Of a stretch of DNA of 64,000 nucleotides, positions 16,825 through 26,119 are shown piece by piece (the first letter of the stretch is position 1; each line of letters starts with the position of its first letter). Under the pieces are notes generated by a model. It ran no database searches. It saw only the letters and a program-made list of their open reading frames with translations, and had not been told where the DNA came from. The DNA comes from Marinicauda pacifica (GTDB lineage Bacteria; Pseudomonadota; Alphaproteobacteria; Caulobacterales; Maricaulaceae). The stretch spans positions 718,410 through 782,409 of the forward strand of contig NZ_SRXV01000002.1 of the NCBI RefSeq assembly GCF_004793635.1. Reading direction: 5' to 3'. The position numbers were made by a program, and so were the translations under genes.

Positions 16825-19800
16825 GCGCACCCGGTTTCGATCCGGCCATCGTGAAGTCTGCCAGCGACGCGCAGCGCGCCGCGGCAGCGCCGGATATCTG
16901 CGTCTTCGTCGAAGCCAATGCCGGATCGGGCAAGACGCGCGTTCTGGTCGACCGCGTCGCACGGCTGCTGCTGAAGGGCGCCGAGCCGGAGCGCATACTC
17001 TGCGTGACCTTCACCAAGGCCGCGGCGGGAGAGATGCAGACCCGTCTCTTCAAGAAACTGGGCGAATGGTCGACCCTCTCGGACCCTGCCCTCTCGGCCG
17101 AGCTGGAAAGCCTTGAGCCCGCCATGGCCGGCGACCGCGACCGGCTCGCGCGCGCCCGGCGCCTGTTTGCCCGCGCGCTCGAGACGCCGGGCGGGCTGAA
17201 AATCCAGACGCTGCACGCCTATTGCGAACGCCTGCTGCGGCAGTTCCCGCTGGAGGCCGGCCTGCCGCCGGGCTTCGAGACTCAGGACGAGTCCGAAGCG
17301 CGCGCACTGCAGCGCGCCTGTCTGACGCGGCTGTATGCTCGGGCGTCTGCCGATCCGGGCGGGGAGATCGCGCGCGCGATCGCGACCTTGCTCGACCTTG
17401 CCGGGCCCTCCGGGCCGGAGACGCTCGCCGGTTTCGTGACCGCCAAGCGCCATCGTTTCGGCCAGGCGCTTGCGCAGGCGGGCTCGCCCGAGGCCTTGAT
17501 GGACAGGGTCAGTGCCGCACTCGGCGTGCCCCCGAGCCTGAGCGAGGCGGCGGCCAAGGCCGATGGCTGGATGGAGACCGATCCCGGCGACCTGGAAGCG
17601 GCCCAGAGCGCCTATTCGGCCGCGACCTCGACGCAGGATATCGAACGCGGAGACCGGCTTGCCGTGGCTCTGGCGGCCGCGCTGCTCCACCCGGTGCACG
17701 GGTTCGACGCCTATTGCGACTTCCTGCTGACCGGCAAAGGCGAGTTCCGCAAGAGCTTCTTCACAAAGAAGCTCGGTGAAACCTACACGATTCTGCGCAC
17801 GCTCTACGGCGAGGAAGGCTCGGAAATCCACCGCATGCGTGACGAGGTGCTGCCGCGGGTTCGGGCCGCAAGTACCAATACGCTCAGCCGCGCCGCCATC
17901 CGGCTCGGCGCCGCGCTGCTGGAAGACTACGAAGCCCAGCTCGTCCAGCGTCGCAAGGTCGACTTCTCCGATCTGGTCGTGCGCGCCCGCGGACTGCTGA
18001 CCGATTCCGACGCGCGGGACTGGACACTGTACAAGCTCGACCGCGGGCTCCAGCACATCCTTGTGGACGAGGCCCAGGACACTGCGCCCGATCAATGGGC
18101 CGTGGTCGATGCCCTGAGTGAAGAATTCTTCGCCGGCGAAGGCGATACCAGCGACACCGTCGTGCGCACCGTGTTCTGCGTTGGCGATGAGAAGCAGTCC
18201 ATCTACTCGTTTCAGGACGCAGATCCGCGCCTGTTCATCGCTCAGGGAGTCCGGCTGCACGCCCAGGCCGAAGCAGCCGGGATCGGCTTCGCCCGCCCGC
18301 CCCTGGATGTCTCCTTCCGGTCCAGCCCGGAAGTCCTGCGCGCCGTAGATCTCGCCTTCAGTGCAGAAGAGGCCGCGCTCGGCGTGCCGACAGGCCAGGC
18401 AGGCGGCTCGCTGGAAGTCAAATTCCTGATGTCAGCGCCCGAAACGGCGCGCGAGCGGCAGCCGATCGCGTTTCATGCCTATGCCGGCCACCGGGCCGCA
18501 CGCGTGGGCACGCCGGGATGTGTGGAAATCTGGCCCCCCGTGCCGAAGCCGGCTCAGCCTGAGGAGGAGTCCATCGATCTGACCCCGGTCGACACCGGCC
18601 GCACCGACTCGGCCCGCAATCAGCTGGCCGAAGCCGTGGCACGCGAGATCGAAGCCATTCTCGGCCGCGGTGACCGGGTGTGGCAGGAGGGGTCCGATGG
18701 TTGGCAGCCGCGTGCGGCCGAACCGGGCGATATCCTCATTCTGGTCCGCAAGCGCAGCGGACTTTTCGACGAGATCATCCGCCGGCTGAAACTCAAGGAT
18801 CTGCCCGTGGCAGGGGCCGACCGGATGACGCTGACCGACCAGCTCGCGGTCGAGGACATGGTGTCGCTCGCCCGCTTCGCGCTCCTGCCCGAGGACGATC
18901 TGTCGCTCGCCGAGATTCTCAAGAGCCCGGCCTTCCATCCGATCGGGGCGGCGCCGGTGATCGACGACGACGCGCTGTTCGACCTCAGCCGCCGGCCCGA
19001 GCGCCGGCTCTGGGATAAGATGCGCAATAGCGACGATCCCCGCTTCCTGGAGGCGCGCGATGCGCTCGACCGGGCCCGGGCGCGTGTCGACCGGGATGCG
19101 CCCTACGCCTTCTTCGCGACCTTCCTCGGCGAGGTCTCCTCAACCGGGGAATCCCGTGTGTCGCGCTTCTTCGCGCGGCTCGGCGAAGAGGCGCGAGACC
19201 CGCTGGACGAACTCCTGAACCGGGCGCTGTCGCATGAACGAGAAGGCGCACCCTCGCTGACCCGCTTCATCGCCTCGCTGGACGCCGATTCGGCGCAGAT
19301 CAAGCGGGAGATGGAAGGGGCAGGCAGCCAGATCCGCGTGATGACCGTGCATGGCGCCAAGGGATTGGAAGCTCCCATCGTTTTCCTGCCCGACACCACG
19401 CAAATCCCCAAAGCGCGCGGCGCTTCGCTCTTCGTTCATGACGAGGCCGGACTGGTCTGGGCGCCGGACGCCAAGAATGCACCCGAGCTGGTCAGCGAGC
19501 TGCAGGAGGAAGACGAGCTGAGTGCGGACGGCGAATACACGCGCCTGCTTTACGTCGCTCTGACCCGGGCGCGCGACCGGCTGGTCGTCTGCGGCCACAC
19601 TCACGGCATCGGCGGAAAGATTGACCCGGGCTCCTGGCTCGATCGCCTGGCTCACGCGTGGACCGGGCCGGGTTGGGAAGAGGTCCGCACGGCAATTCAC
19701 GACATTGCGGAGGATTATGAGTGGGAGGCGCCGCCGGCCCGGCGTCTCGGCGATGCGCCGCCCCCCATGAAGCGGGATCGCAGCGGCGAGACGCTGCCAG

Positions 19801-20468
19801 CCCCATTGCCCGCATGGACCTCGGCGCAAGCACCCGAGGAGCCTCAGGCGCCGCGTTCGGTCGCGCCCTCCCGGCTTGTCGAAGAGGACGGCGAAGACTT
19901 TGCCCCCGCCTCGTTATCGCCCCTGTCGCCCGGCGGCGAGGCCCGCTTCCGGCGCGGCGCGGTCATCCACAAGCTCCTGCAGACGCTGCCTGACATCGAG
20001 CCCGACCGACGTCAGGAGTCTGCCCGGCGCTATCTGCAATCGCGTCAGGATCTGGAGCCGTGGCAGCGCGATGAGATTTTGGCCGAAACCCTGGGCGTCC
20101 TCTCCGATTCCCGCTTCGCGCCCATCTTCGGTCCCGGGTCGCGCGCCGAGGTAGCCATCACCGGATCGGCTCCCGGCCTTCCCCCCGGCGTCACCGTGAA
20201 TGGACAGATCGACCGTCTTGTCGTGACCGAGCGCGACGTGCTGATCATCGACTACAAGACCAACCGCCCGCCGCCGGCACAGCCTGAGGACGTCGCCCCG
20301 GTCTATCTTGGCCAGATGGCGGCCTATCGCGCGCTCCTGAAGGCGCTCCACCCCGGCAAGCCTGTGCACTGCGCGCTCTTGTGGACCGACGGGCCGCGTC
20401 TGATGGCGCTGCCGGATGCGCTTCTTGATGATGCGCTGACGCGCTCATCAAGGCGGCCAGACGCTTGA
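16821..20468 (+). CDS. addA: Helicase-nuclease AddA
   Basis: This 1215-residue UvrD-like helicase fused to a nuclease has Walker A ANAGSGKT, motif Ia CVTFTKAAAGEM, motif II LVDEAQDT, motif III GDEKQSIYSFQDADP, motif V VMTVHGAKGLEAPIVFLPDT and motif VI LLYVALTRARDRL. The C-terminal exonuclease motif is IIDYKTNRPPP followed by YLGQMAAYRALL. It starts within the addB stop (ATGA) and follows GGGAGG. With AddB it forms the RecBCD-equivalent complex. Confidence 0.97.
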   Translation: MSAPGFDPAIVKSASDAQRAAAAPDICVFVEANAGSGKTRVLVDRVARLLLKGAEPERILCVTFTKAAAGEMQTRLFKKLGEWSTLSDPALSAELESLEPAMAGDRDRLARARRLFARALETPGGLKIQTLHAYCERLLRQFPLEAGLPPGFETQDESEARALQRACLTRLYARASADPGGEIARAIATLLDLAGPSGPETLAGFVTAKRHRFGQALAQAGSPEALMDRVSAALGVPPSLSEAAAKADGWMETDPGDLEAAQSAYSAATSTQDIERGDRLAVALAAALLHPVHGFDAYCDFLLTGKGEFRKSFFTKKLGETYTILRTLYGEEGSEIHRMRDEVLPRVRAASTNTLSRAAIRLGAALLEDYEAQLVQRRKVDFSDLVVRARGLLTDSDARDWTLYKLDRGLQHILVDEAQDTAPDQWAVVDALSEEFFAGEGDTSDTVVRTVFCVGDEKQSIYSFQDADPRLFIAQGVRLHAQAEAAGIGFARPPLDVSFRSSPEVLRAVDLAFSAEEAALGVPTGQAGGSLEVKFLMSAPETARERQPIAFHAYAGHRAARVGTPGCVEIWPPVPKPAQPEEESIDLTPVDTGRTDSARNQLAEAVAREIEAILGRGDRVWQEGSDGWQPRAAEPGDILILVRKRSGLFDEIIRRLKLKDLPVAGADRMTLTDQLAVEDMVSLARFALLPEDDLSLAEILKSPAFHPIGAAPVIDDDALFDLSRRPERRLWDKMRNSDDPRFLEARDALDRARARVDRDAPYAFFATFLGEVSSTGESRVSRFFARLGEEARDPLDELLNRALSHEREGAPSLTRFIASLDADSAQIKREMEGAGSQIRVMTVHGAKGLEAPIVFLPDTTQIPKARGASLFVHDEAGLVWAPDAKNAPELVSELQEEDELSADGEYTRLLYVALTRARDRLVVCGHTHGIGGKIDPGSWLDRLAHAWTGPGWEEVRTAIHDIAEDYEWEAPPARRLGDAPPPMKRDRSGETLPAPLPAWTSAQAPEEPQAPRSVAPSRLVEEDGEDFAPASLSPLSPGGEARFRRGAVIHKLLQTLPDIEPDRRQESARRYLQSRQDLEPWQRDEILAETLGVLSDSRFAPIFGPGSRAEVAITGSAPGLPPGVTVNGQIDRLVVTERDVLIIDYKTNRPPPAQPEDVAPVYLGQMAAYRALLKALHPGKPVHCALLWTDGPRLMALPDALLDDALTRSSRRPDA

Positions 20469-20564
20469 CCGGGATGCGGCGGCTTCCTAGGTCTGTAGCA
20501 AGTTGTTTCGACCCCCGGCTCGGCATGGGCCGGCCATGGTTTTGACTTTCAAGGAGAAAGCCCG

Positions 20565-20885
20565 ATGGCGATCAAAGCCGTTTCCGACGAATCCTTCGAT
20601 TCCGACGTCCTCAAGGCGGACGGGCCGGTTCTTGTCGACTTCTGGGCCGAGTGGTGCGGGCCCTGCAAGCAGATCGCCCCGGCGCTCGACGAGATTGCCG
20701 CTGAAAAGGACGATGCAATCACGGTCGCCAAGATCAATATCGACGACAATCCGATGACGCCGGGCAAGTACGGCGTGCGCGGGATTCCGACGCTGATGAT
20801 CTTCCGCAATGGCGAGCCGGTCTCGTCCAAGGTCGGCGCGATGGCCAAGGGCAAGATCGAGGAATGGATCAACGAAACGCTCTAG
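20565..20885 (+). CDS. trxA: Thioredoxin
   Basis: The 106-residue thioredoxin has the active site WAEWCGPCK at about residues 28-36, the cis-proline region GIPTLMIF and the usual final helix. It has no signal peptide, so it acts in the cytoplasm as a disulfide reductant. The ATG follows AAGGAG. It lies 96 bases after addA and is followed by its own terminator. Linkage of trxA to addA recurs in alphaproteobacteria. Confidence 0.96.
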   Translation: MAIKAVSDESFDSDVLKADGPVLVDFWAEWCGPCKQIAPALDEIAAEKDDAITVAKINIDDNPMTPGKYGVRGIPTLMIFRNGEPVSSKVGAMAKGKIEEWINETL

Positions 20886-20915
20886 GCGCTTCGGCACTCT
20901 TTTTTCGACGACAAG

Positions 20916-20950
20916 ATGCCGGTGCGGGCTCAGCCTTCACCGGCATTTTT
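20916..20950 (+). terminator. Rho-independent terminator of trxA
   Basis: ATGCCGGTG (20916-20924) pairs with CACCGGCAT (20938-20946), followed by TTTTATT. It lies between the convergent trxA and pyrF genes. Confidence 0.8.
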
Positions 20951-20961
20951 ATTAGTATGCG

Positions 20962-21648
20962 TCAGACGCGTGCCATCTCCGCCAGGATCGCCGTCGCGGC
21001 CGCCTTCGGGTCCGGGGCCGCCGATATCGGACGCCCGATCACCAGATGACTGGCACCCGCGCGCAGCGCCTCTGCCGGTGTCGCCACGCGCTTCTGGTCG
21101 CCCGCATCCGTCCCGGCCGGCCGGACACCGGGCGTCACGATCAGAAAGCCCCCGCCAAACCGCGCGCGGATCTCTTCGGCCTCCTGCGGTGAAGCCACGA
21201 CCCCGTCCAGACCGCATTCGAGTGCCTGCTCGACCCGGCGCAGCACCAGATCGCGCGCGCCGCTGCCATAGCCCATCTCGGTCAGCATCGCGTCGTCATA
21301 GGCGGTCAACACCGTGACGCCGAGAATCTTGAGGTTCGACCCTTCCCGGCCCGCGTGCGCCGCACGCATCACCGGCGGTTCGGCGTGCACGGTCAGAAGA
21401 TCGGCGCCGGCTGCGGTGATGGACCGGGTTGCCTTTTCCACCGTGGCCGGAATATCGTGCAACTTATAGTCCAGAAAGACCTGCTTGCCGTGCGCCTTGA
21501 GTCTGGCAGCCAGGTCCATACCGCCAACCGGCAGGAGCTGAAGCCCGATCTTGTAGTGCACGCAGACCTCGCCGAGCGTGGCGACCAGGGCCTCGGCCTC
21601 GTCGATCGTGGGCAGGTCGAGGGCGGTAATCAGGCGGGGATCGGACAC
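20962..21648 (-). CDS. pyrF: Orotidine 5'-phosphate decarboxylase
   Basis: This catalyses the last step of UMP synthesis. The 228-residue product has the catalytic D-x-K-x-x-D motif in FLDYKLHDIPATV, the phosphate-binding end GVRPAGTDAGDQKR and the final VIGRPISAAPDP. The GTG at 21648, six bases after CAGGAG, gives the standard N-terminus SDPRLITALDLP. Open frame upstream to 21708 has no family similarity. Confidence 0.96.
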   Translation of the reverse strand: MSDPRLITALDLPTIDEAEALVATLGEVCVHYKIGLQLLPVGGMDLAARLKAHGKQVFLDYKLHDIPATVEKATRSITAAGADLLTVHAEPPVMRAAHAGREGSNLKILGVTVLTAYDDAMLTEMGYGSGARDLVLRRVEQALECGLDGVVASPQEAEEIRARFGGGFLIVTPGVRPAGTDAGDQKRVATPAEALRAGASHLVIGRPISAAPDPKAAATAILAEMARV

Positions 21649-21709
21649 GGCGAACTCCTGGAAAAGCGGCAAGTCACCGGCGCGCTTATTGCCGCGCGCG
21701 TCCCGCAAT

Positions 21710-22555
21710 TCAACCCGCCGACGACGTCCCGGCCGCTGCCCCTGCCTGCGCCGCCATCCGTTTTTCCTGCATTCGCATCAGCGCACGGCCGACCGGGTCC
21801 GGCAGAACTTTGGCAACCGCCACAAGGAATTTGTACCAGGCACCCGGGACGCGCGTGACGACACCGCGCGAGACGGCATCATATCCGGCGGTCGCAACAT
21901 CCTCGGCTGTCAGCATCCAGAACTTGGGCAGGTTAGAGACCGTCTGCCGGGCGCCGTTCACGTCGTGGAACTCCGACCAAGTATAGCCCGGGCACAAGGC
22001 GGTCACATGGACATTGTCGTCTTCAAGCTCGAGCGCCAGGGCTTCGGACAGCTTGATCAGCAGGCTCTTTGCTCCGGGGTAGAGTGTGCCGGAGAAGCGC
22101 GTGTGAGCCTTCGCGCTCGGCAGAAGCGCAGAGACCGACGAGACGTTGATGATACGCCCGAAGCGGCGCGCCTTCATGCCCGGCGCGATCAGGTGGACCA
22201 GGTGCAGATAGCTGGTCACCATCAGCTGCAGGAACCGGTCCTGATCGGTCCAGTCCGTCTCGGTGAACATGCCGGGCTGCCCGGCGCCGGCATTGTTGAC
22301 GAGACCGTCAATCTGGCGCCCGGCATCGGCGACGGCCTTCACGATGCGCTCGGGCGCACCGGGTTCGGACAGGTCGTCGGCGATGATCAGGCTGTCCACG
22401 CCGTATTTGGCCTTGAGCTCTTCGGCCAGTTCGCCCAGCCGGTCTTCGCGCCGCGCGACGAGGGCGAGGTCCCAGCCATGATTGGCGAACTCACGGGCAA
22501 GTGCCGCGCCGATTCCCGAACTGGCGCCAGTAACAAGACAGAGACGGCGGGACAT
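21710..22555 (-). CDS. Short-chain dehydrogenase, DltE/YqjQ-like
   Basis: The 281-residue classical SDR has TGASSGIGAALA, the residues ARR after the second strand suggesting NADP, NNAGAGQPG, NVSSVSALLPSA and the catalytic YPGAK. A C-terminal extension of about 40 residues is rich in basic and Ala residues. A GAGG site eight bases upstream supports the ATG. It is on the same strand as glutaminase, 90 bases downstream of it. Substrate is unknown; relatives act on lipids, steroids or sugars. Confidence 0.9.
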   Translation of the reverse strand: MSRRLCLVTGASSGIGAALAREFANHGWDLALVARREDRLGELAEELKAKYGVDSLIIADDLSEPGAPERIVKAVADAGRQIDGLVNNAGAGQPGMFTETDWTDQDRFLQLMVTSYLHLVHLIAPGMKARRFGRIINVSSVSALLPSAKAHTRFSGTLYPGAKSLLIKLSEALALELEDDNVHVTALCPGYTWSEFHDVNGARQTVSNLPKFWMLTAEDVATAGYDAVSRGVVTRVPGAWYKFLVAVAKVLPDPVGRALMRMQEKRMAAQAGAAAGTSSAG

Positions 22556-22645
22556 GGCGGATACCTCATTCTTCCTGGAAAAAAGAAGGGTGAAGCGTCA
22601 TCCCGGCCTTGTCCAGCGGGCATTTTCGATGCCGCGAGACAAGGC

Positions 22646-23959
22646 TCAACGCGCGATATTCGGGTCGGATACGATCGGCGCATAGACATGCCAGGGGAAG
22701 CTGCGCACCAGCTGACGCGAGAATTCCACTCCGCGCTCCGGGTTGCCCTGTGCACCCAGGCGCGGCGAATAGAGGGCCAGACCCACCACACCCGGGACCA
22801 CGATCATCATCGTCCCGGACACTCCCGACTTGGCGGGAAGGCCCACGGTGAAGGCGTACTCGCCGGAGAAATCGTACATGCCGCACGAGAGCATCAGGGA
22901 CAGGACGTCCTTGACCGTCTCACGCTGGAAGACCTGACGTTCGGTCACCGGATTGACGCCGCCATTGGCCAGCGTGGCCGCCACGGCCGCGAGGCGGCGG
23001 ACATCGGTCTGGATAGAGCAGCAGCGAAGATACAGCTCCATCGTCGTGAACAGGTCCGCTTCTTCGGGAAAGCCCCCGTGCTCGCGCATGAAGTAGGCGA
23101 GGGCGTAATTGCGGTCGGCGTGATGGCTCTCGCTTTCGAACGTCGCCCGGTCGAAGCTGGAGGCTTCGCCCCCGGACGCCGAGCGCCAGACGCGCTGGAC
23201 GAAATCGAACCGCGAATTCATGTCGTGCGTCGGCCGGATCAGCGCGCTCGTCATGATCGCCCCGGCGTTGATCATCGGATTGTGCGGCCGGCGGAGCCGA
23301 TCCAGCGTGATCTCGTTGAAGCTCTGCCCGGACGGTTCACGGCCGACATAGGTGTGGACCACCTCCTCGCCCAGCAATTCCAGCGCGATCGCATAATTGA
23401 TGGGCTTCATGACGGACTGGACGCAGAACTCGCGCGTTTCGTCGCCCTCGTTCAGACCGATCGACAGGCGCTGACCGTCAATCGTGCAACCGCCGAGCGC
23501 GAACGCGTCCGGATCCGCCTTGGCCAGTTCCGGGATATAGGCCGCAACCTGCCCGCCAGTCTCCTGGGAGGCGTAGTGGAAGAGGTCGTAGACGCGCTGA
23601 CGAAACGGGCCGAACTCCCCGGTGACCAAGGCTCCGGCAACGGCCCGGCTGACCAGATGGCATTCATCCCGCGGAAGGCAGTCGCAAAAGGTTAATGCGT
23701 CGAACGGCGTGTCGGGCGCCCGTCCCAGTGCGGCCCAAGTCCCTTTCAGGCGGGGATCGTCATGCTCCAGACCCTGAGATTCGAGACGCTCGGCCAGGCG
23801 CCGCGGCGTGACCGGACCGGTTCGGGCCATGGCCTCGAACGCATCCCGGGCGGTCTGGCGAGCCTCTTCGCCGGCCTCGGCCCGCTCGAACTGGGCCGGG
23901 CGCGTCGTGAACGCGCTTATGGGCCGCGCAGGCGGCTTGTCGGGCGAGGATTGGGTCAA
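22646..23959 (-). CDS. glsA: Glutaminase with eukaryote-type N-terminal domain
   Basis: The 437-residue enzyme hydrolyses glutamine to glutamate and ammonia. The serine-dependent beta-lactamase-like domain (about 140-437) shows the S-x-x-K pair in CVQSVMKPINYAI, HNPMINAGAI, the DRNYALAYFM segment and GMYDFSGEYAFTVGLPAKSG. Compact bacterial GlsA is about 310 residues. The extra ~130 residues here include SQGLEHDDPRLKGTWAAL, which resembles the EF-hand-like region before the catalytic domain of animal GLS. The start at 23959 is TTG with a poor ribosome binding site; a later start near the ATG of MARTGP is possible. It follows the GAF gene by 13 bases. Confidence 0.93.
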   Translation of the reverse strand: MTQSSPDKPPARPISAFTTRPAQFERAEAGEEARQTARDAFEAMARTGPVTPRRLAERLESQGLEHDDPRLKGTWAALGRAPDTPFDALTFCDCLPRDECHLVSRAVAGALVTGEFGPFRQRVYDLFHYASQETGGQVAAYIPELAKADPDAFALGGCTIDGQRLSIGLNEGDETREFCVQSVMKPINYAIALELLGEEVVHTYVGREPSGQSFNEITLDRLRRPHNPMINAGAIMTSALIRPTHDMNSRFDFVQRVWRSASGGEASSFDRATFESESHHADRNYALAYFMREHGGFPEEADLFTTMELYLRCCSIQTDVRRLAAVAATLANGGVNPVTERQVFQRETVKDVLSLMLSCGMYDFSGEYAFTVGLPAKSGVSGTMMIVVPGVVGLALYSPRLGAQGNPERGVEFSRQLVRSFPWHVYAPIVSDPNIAR

Positions 23960-23972
23960 GATGAATCCGGAG

Positions 23973-24524
23973 TCAGCCAGGCTGCAACAACGCGCTCACC
24001 GTCTCACTGGTTGCCCCGTGCAGCAACCGGACTCTGCCTCCGGAAAAAGCAAGGTGGCTCGCGATCGCGGCCAGGTGGGCAAGCGCCTCGCGGTCGCCCT
24101 CGCTGAAGCGGAAGCGCGGCTCGGTATCGATGACGGCCACGGCGCCGAGCACCCGTCCGTCAGGCGCCGTGAACGGAGCACCGGCGTAGAAGCGCAGGAA
24201 AGGCATATCCTTCACCAGCGGATTCTGCCCGTGAACCGGATCGCTCGCCGCGTTCTCGATCACCAGCATGGCGCCCGAGTCGATGACGTGACTGCAGAAT
24301 GCGACACGATAAGGCAAAGAAAAATGAGGGGCGCCGTGGCGCACCACGAACGAAATCTCGTCATTGCCGCTGAGCGAGACGACAGCTGCGCCCGCGTCGA
24401 ACGCGTGTGCCGCCACATGAAGGACGCGCTCGAGATGCGGCCGCGCCCGGCGGATACGGATCTTGAGCGCTTCGTAATCGGCGGGAAACGGTTCCTGCGC
24501 TGGTGGGTCGGTCGAGATGGGCAT
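23973..24524 (-). CDS. GAF-domain sensor protein
   Basis: The 183-residue protein is essentially one GAF domain, with the signature FCSHVIDSGAMLVIENA, DPVHGQNPLV, FLRFYAGAPF and a final GAVAVIDTEPRFRF before the last helix. No output domain is attached, so it resembles free-standing GAF proteins such as methionine sulfoxide reductase or small ligand sensors. It lacks an obvious catalytic cysteine pair. It is immediately upstream of glutaminase (13 bases) and probably co-transcribed. Confidence 0.85.
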   Translation of the reverse strand: MPISTDPPAQEPFPADYEALKIRIRRARPHLERVLHVAAHAFDAGAAVVSLSGNDEISFVVRHGAPHFSLPYRVAFCSHVIDSGAMLVIENAASDPVHGQNPLVKDMPFLRFYAGAPFTAPDGRVLGAVAVIDTEPRFRFSEGDREALAHLAAIASHLAFSGGRVRLLHGATSETVSALLQPG

Positions 24525-24656
24525 TGGGGTCTCTGTTCAGACAGGACGTGCACCGATTGTCGCAGCCGAGGGCTGACGTCAGGTTAATTCTGCCATACAC
24601 ACTGCAGCGATGCGGAGACCCGCCTTTCCGACCGTGCCGATTGCAGGAATGAAGCC

Positions 24657-25883
24657 ATGAGCAAATCCATCAAGAAAGTCGTGCTTGCCTATTCGGGCGG
24701 GCTGGATACCTCCGTCATCCTGAAATGGCTTCAGGATGCGTACCAGGCCGAGGTCGTGACATTCACGGCCGATCTCGGCCAGGGCGAAGAACTCGGCCCG
24801 GCGCGGGAGAAAGCGGAGAAAGCCGGCATCAAGCAGATCTATATCGACGATCTGCGTGAGGAATTCATCCGCGACTACGTCTTCCCGATGGTCCGCGCCA
24901 ATGCGGTCTACGAGGGCGAATACCTGCTCGGCACCTCGATCGCGCGTCCGCTCATTTCCAAGCGGCTGGTGGAAATCGCCCATGAAACCGGCGCCGACGC
25001 CGTCGCCCACGGGGCGACCGGCAAGGGCAACGATCAGGTCCGCTTCGAACTGGCTGTCGCCGCGCTCGACCCCAGCCTCAAAGTGATCGCGCCCTGGCGC
25101 GAATGGGATCTGAACTCGCGTACCAAGCTGATCGCCTACGCCGAACAGCACGGCATTTCAGTACCCAAGGACAAGCGGGGCGAAGCGCCGTTCTCCGTCG
25201 ACGCCAATCTCTGGCACACGTCCAGCGAAGGCAAGCTGCTCGAGGACCCGTCCGAGGAAGCCTTCAACGAGGTCTGCCTGCGCACCTGCCATCCCGAAGA
25301 TGCGCCGGACAAGGCCGAATACATCACGATCGGCTTCGAGCGCGGCGACGCAGTCAGCGTTAACGGCCAGGCGCTGTCTCCGGCGGGGCTGGTGACCAAG
25401 CTCAACGAGCTGGGATCCAAACACGGCATCGGGCGTCTCGACCTGGTCGAGAACCGCTTTGTCGGCATGAAATCGCGCGGCATCTACGAGACGCCCGGCG
25501 GCACGATCCTGATGACTGCGCATCGCGCCATCGAACAGCTCACGCTCGATCGGGGTGCCACCCACCTCAAAGACGAGCTGATGCCGAAATACGCCAAGCT
25601 GATCTATGAGGGCTTCTGGTTCAGCCCCGAACGCGAAATGCTCCAGGCCGCCATCGACCACTCCCAGCGCTATGTCTCCGGCGAGGTACGCATGAAGCTC
25701 TACAAGGGCCACGCGCTCACCGTCGGGCGCTCCAGCCCGAACTCGCTCTATTCGCTGGCCCACGTCACCTTCGAGGAGGACGAGGTCTACGACCAGAAGG
25801 ATGCCGAGGGCTTCATCCGCCTGAACGCGTTGCGTCTGCGCCTGATTGCGGAGCGCAAGCAGCGCCTCGGCGAAAACGACTAG
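24657..25883 (+). CDS. argG: Argininosuccinate synthase
   Basis: This joins citrulline and aspartate using ATP in arginine synthesis. The 408-residue protein has the PP-loop [16 protein letters not shown], the segment [32 protein letters not shown] and [23 protein letters not shown]. Length and motifs are complete. The ATG follows AGGAATGAAG. It stands alone, divergent from the GAF/glutaminase genes. The 236 bases downstream (25884-26119) show no gene or clear terminator. Confidence 0.98.
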   Translation: MSKSIKKVVLAYSGGLDTSVILKWLQDAYQAEVVTFTADLGQGEELGPAREKAEKAGIKQIYIDDLREEFIRDYVFPMVRANAVYEGEYLLGTSIARPLISKRLVEIAHETGADAVAHGATGKGNDQVRFELAVAALDPSLKVIAPWREWDLNSRTKLIAYAEQHGISVPKDKRGEAPFSVDANLWHTSSEGKLLEDPSEEAFNEVCLRTCHPEDAPDKAEYITIGFERGDAVSVNGQALSPAGLVTKLNELGSKHGIGRLDLVENRFVGMKSRGIYETPGGTILMTAHRAIEQLTLDRGATHLKDELMPKYAKLIYEGFWFSPEREMLQAAIDHSQRYVSGEVRMKLYKGHALTVGRSSPNSLYSLAHVTFEEDEVYDQKDAEGFIRLNALRLRLIAERKQRLGEND

Positions 25884-26119
25884 CCGGGGTCTCCGGCCGC
25901 CCGAGTGAGACTCCGCAGGTCAAAGCCGGGCGCTGGCCTCCTACTACTACGACTATCACGGCGCTCGTATCCGGGCGGCGCTGAGGTCTGGGTTTTCACG
26001 CCTGAGAAAGAGCCTGACGAGAGTAGACCGCGCCGACGGGGGCGGGGAGAGGCGAGAGGGTGGAAGACTGCGAGCCGGTCGCGCCGCGCCTCACTCCTGT
26101 GGCGAGCATCCGCTCAATC

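Noticed and set aside
21578..23695. 705-codon plus-strand frame across pyrF, SDR and glutaminase
   Set aside because: It crosses three well-supported minus-strand genes and reads as low-complexity sequence.
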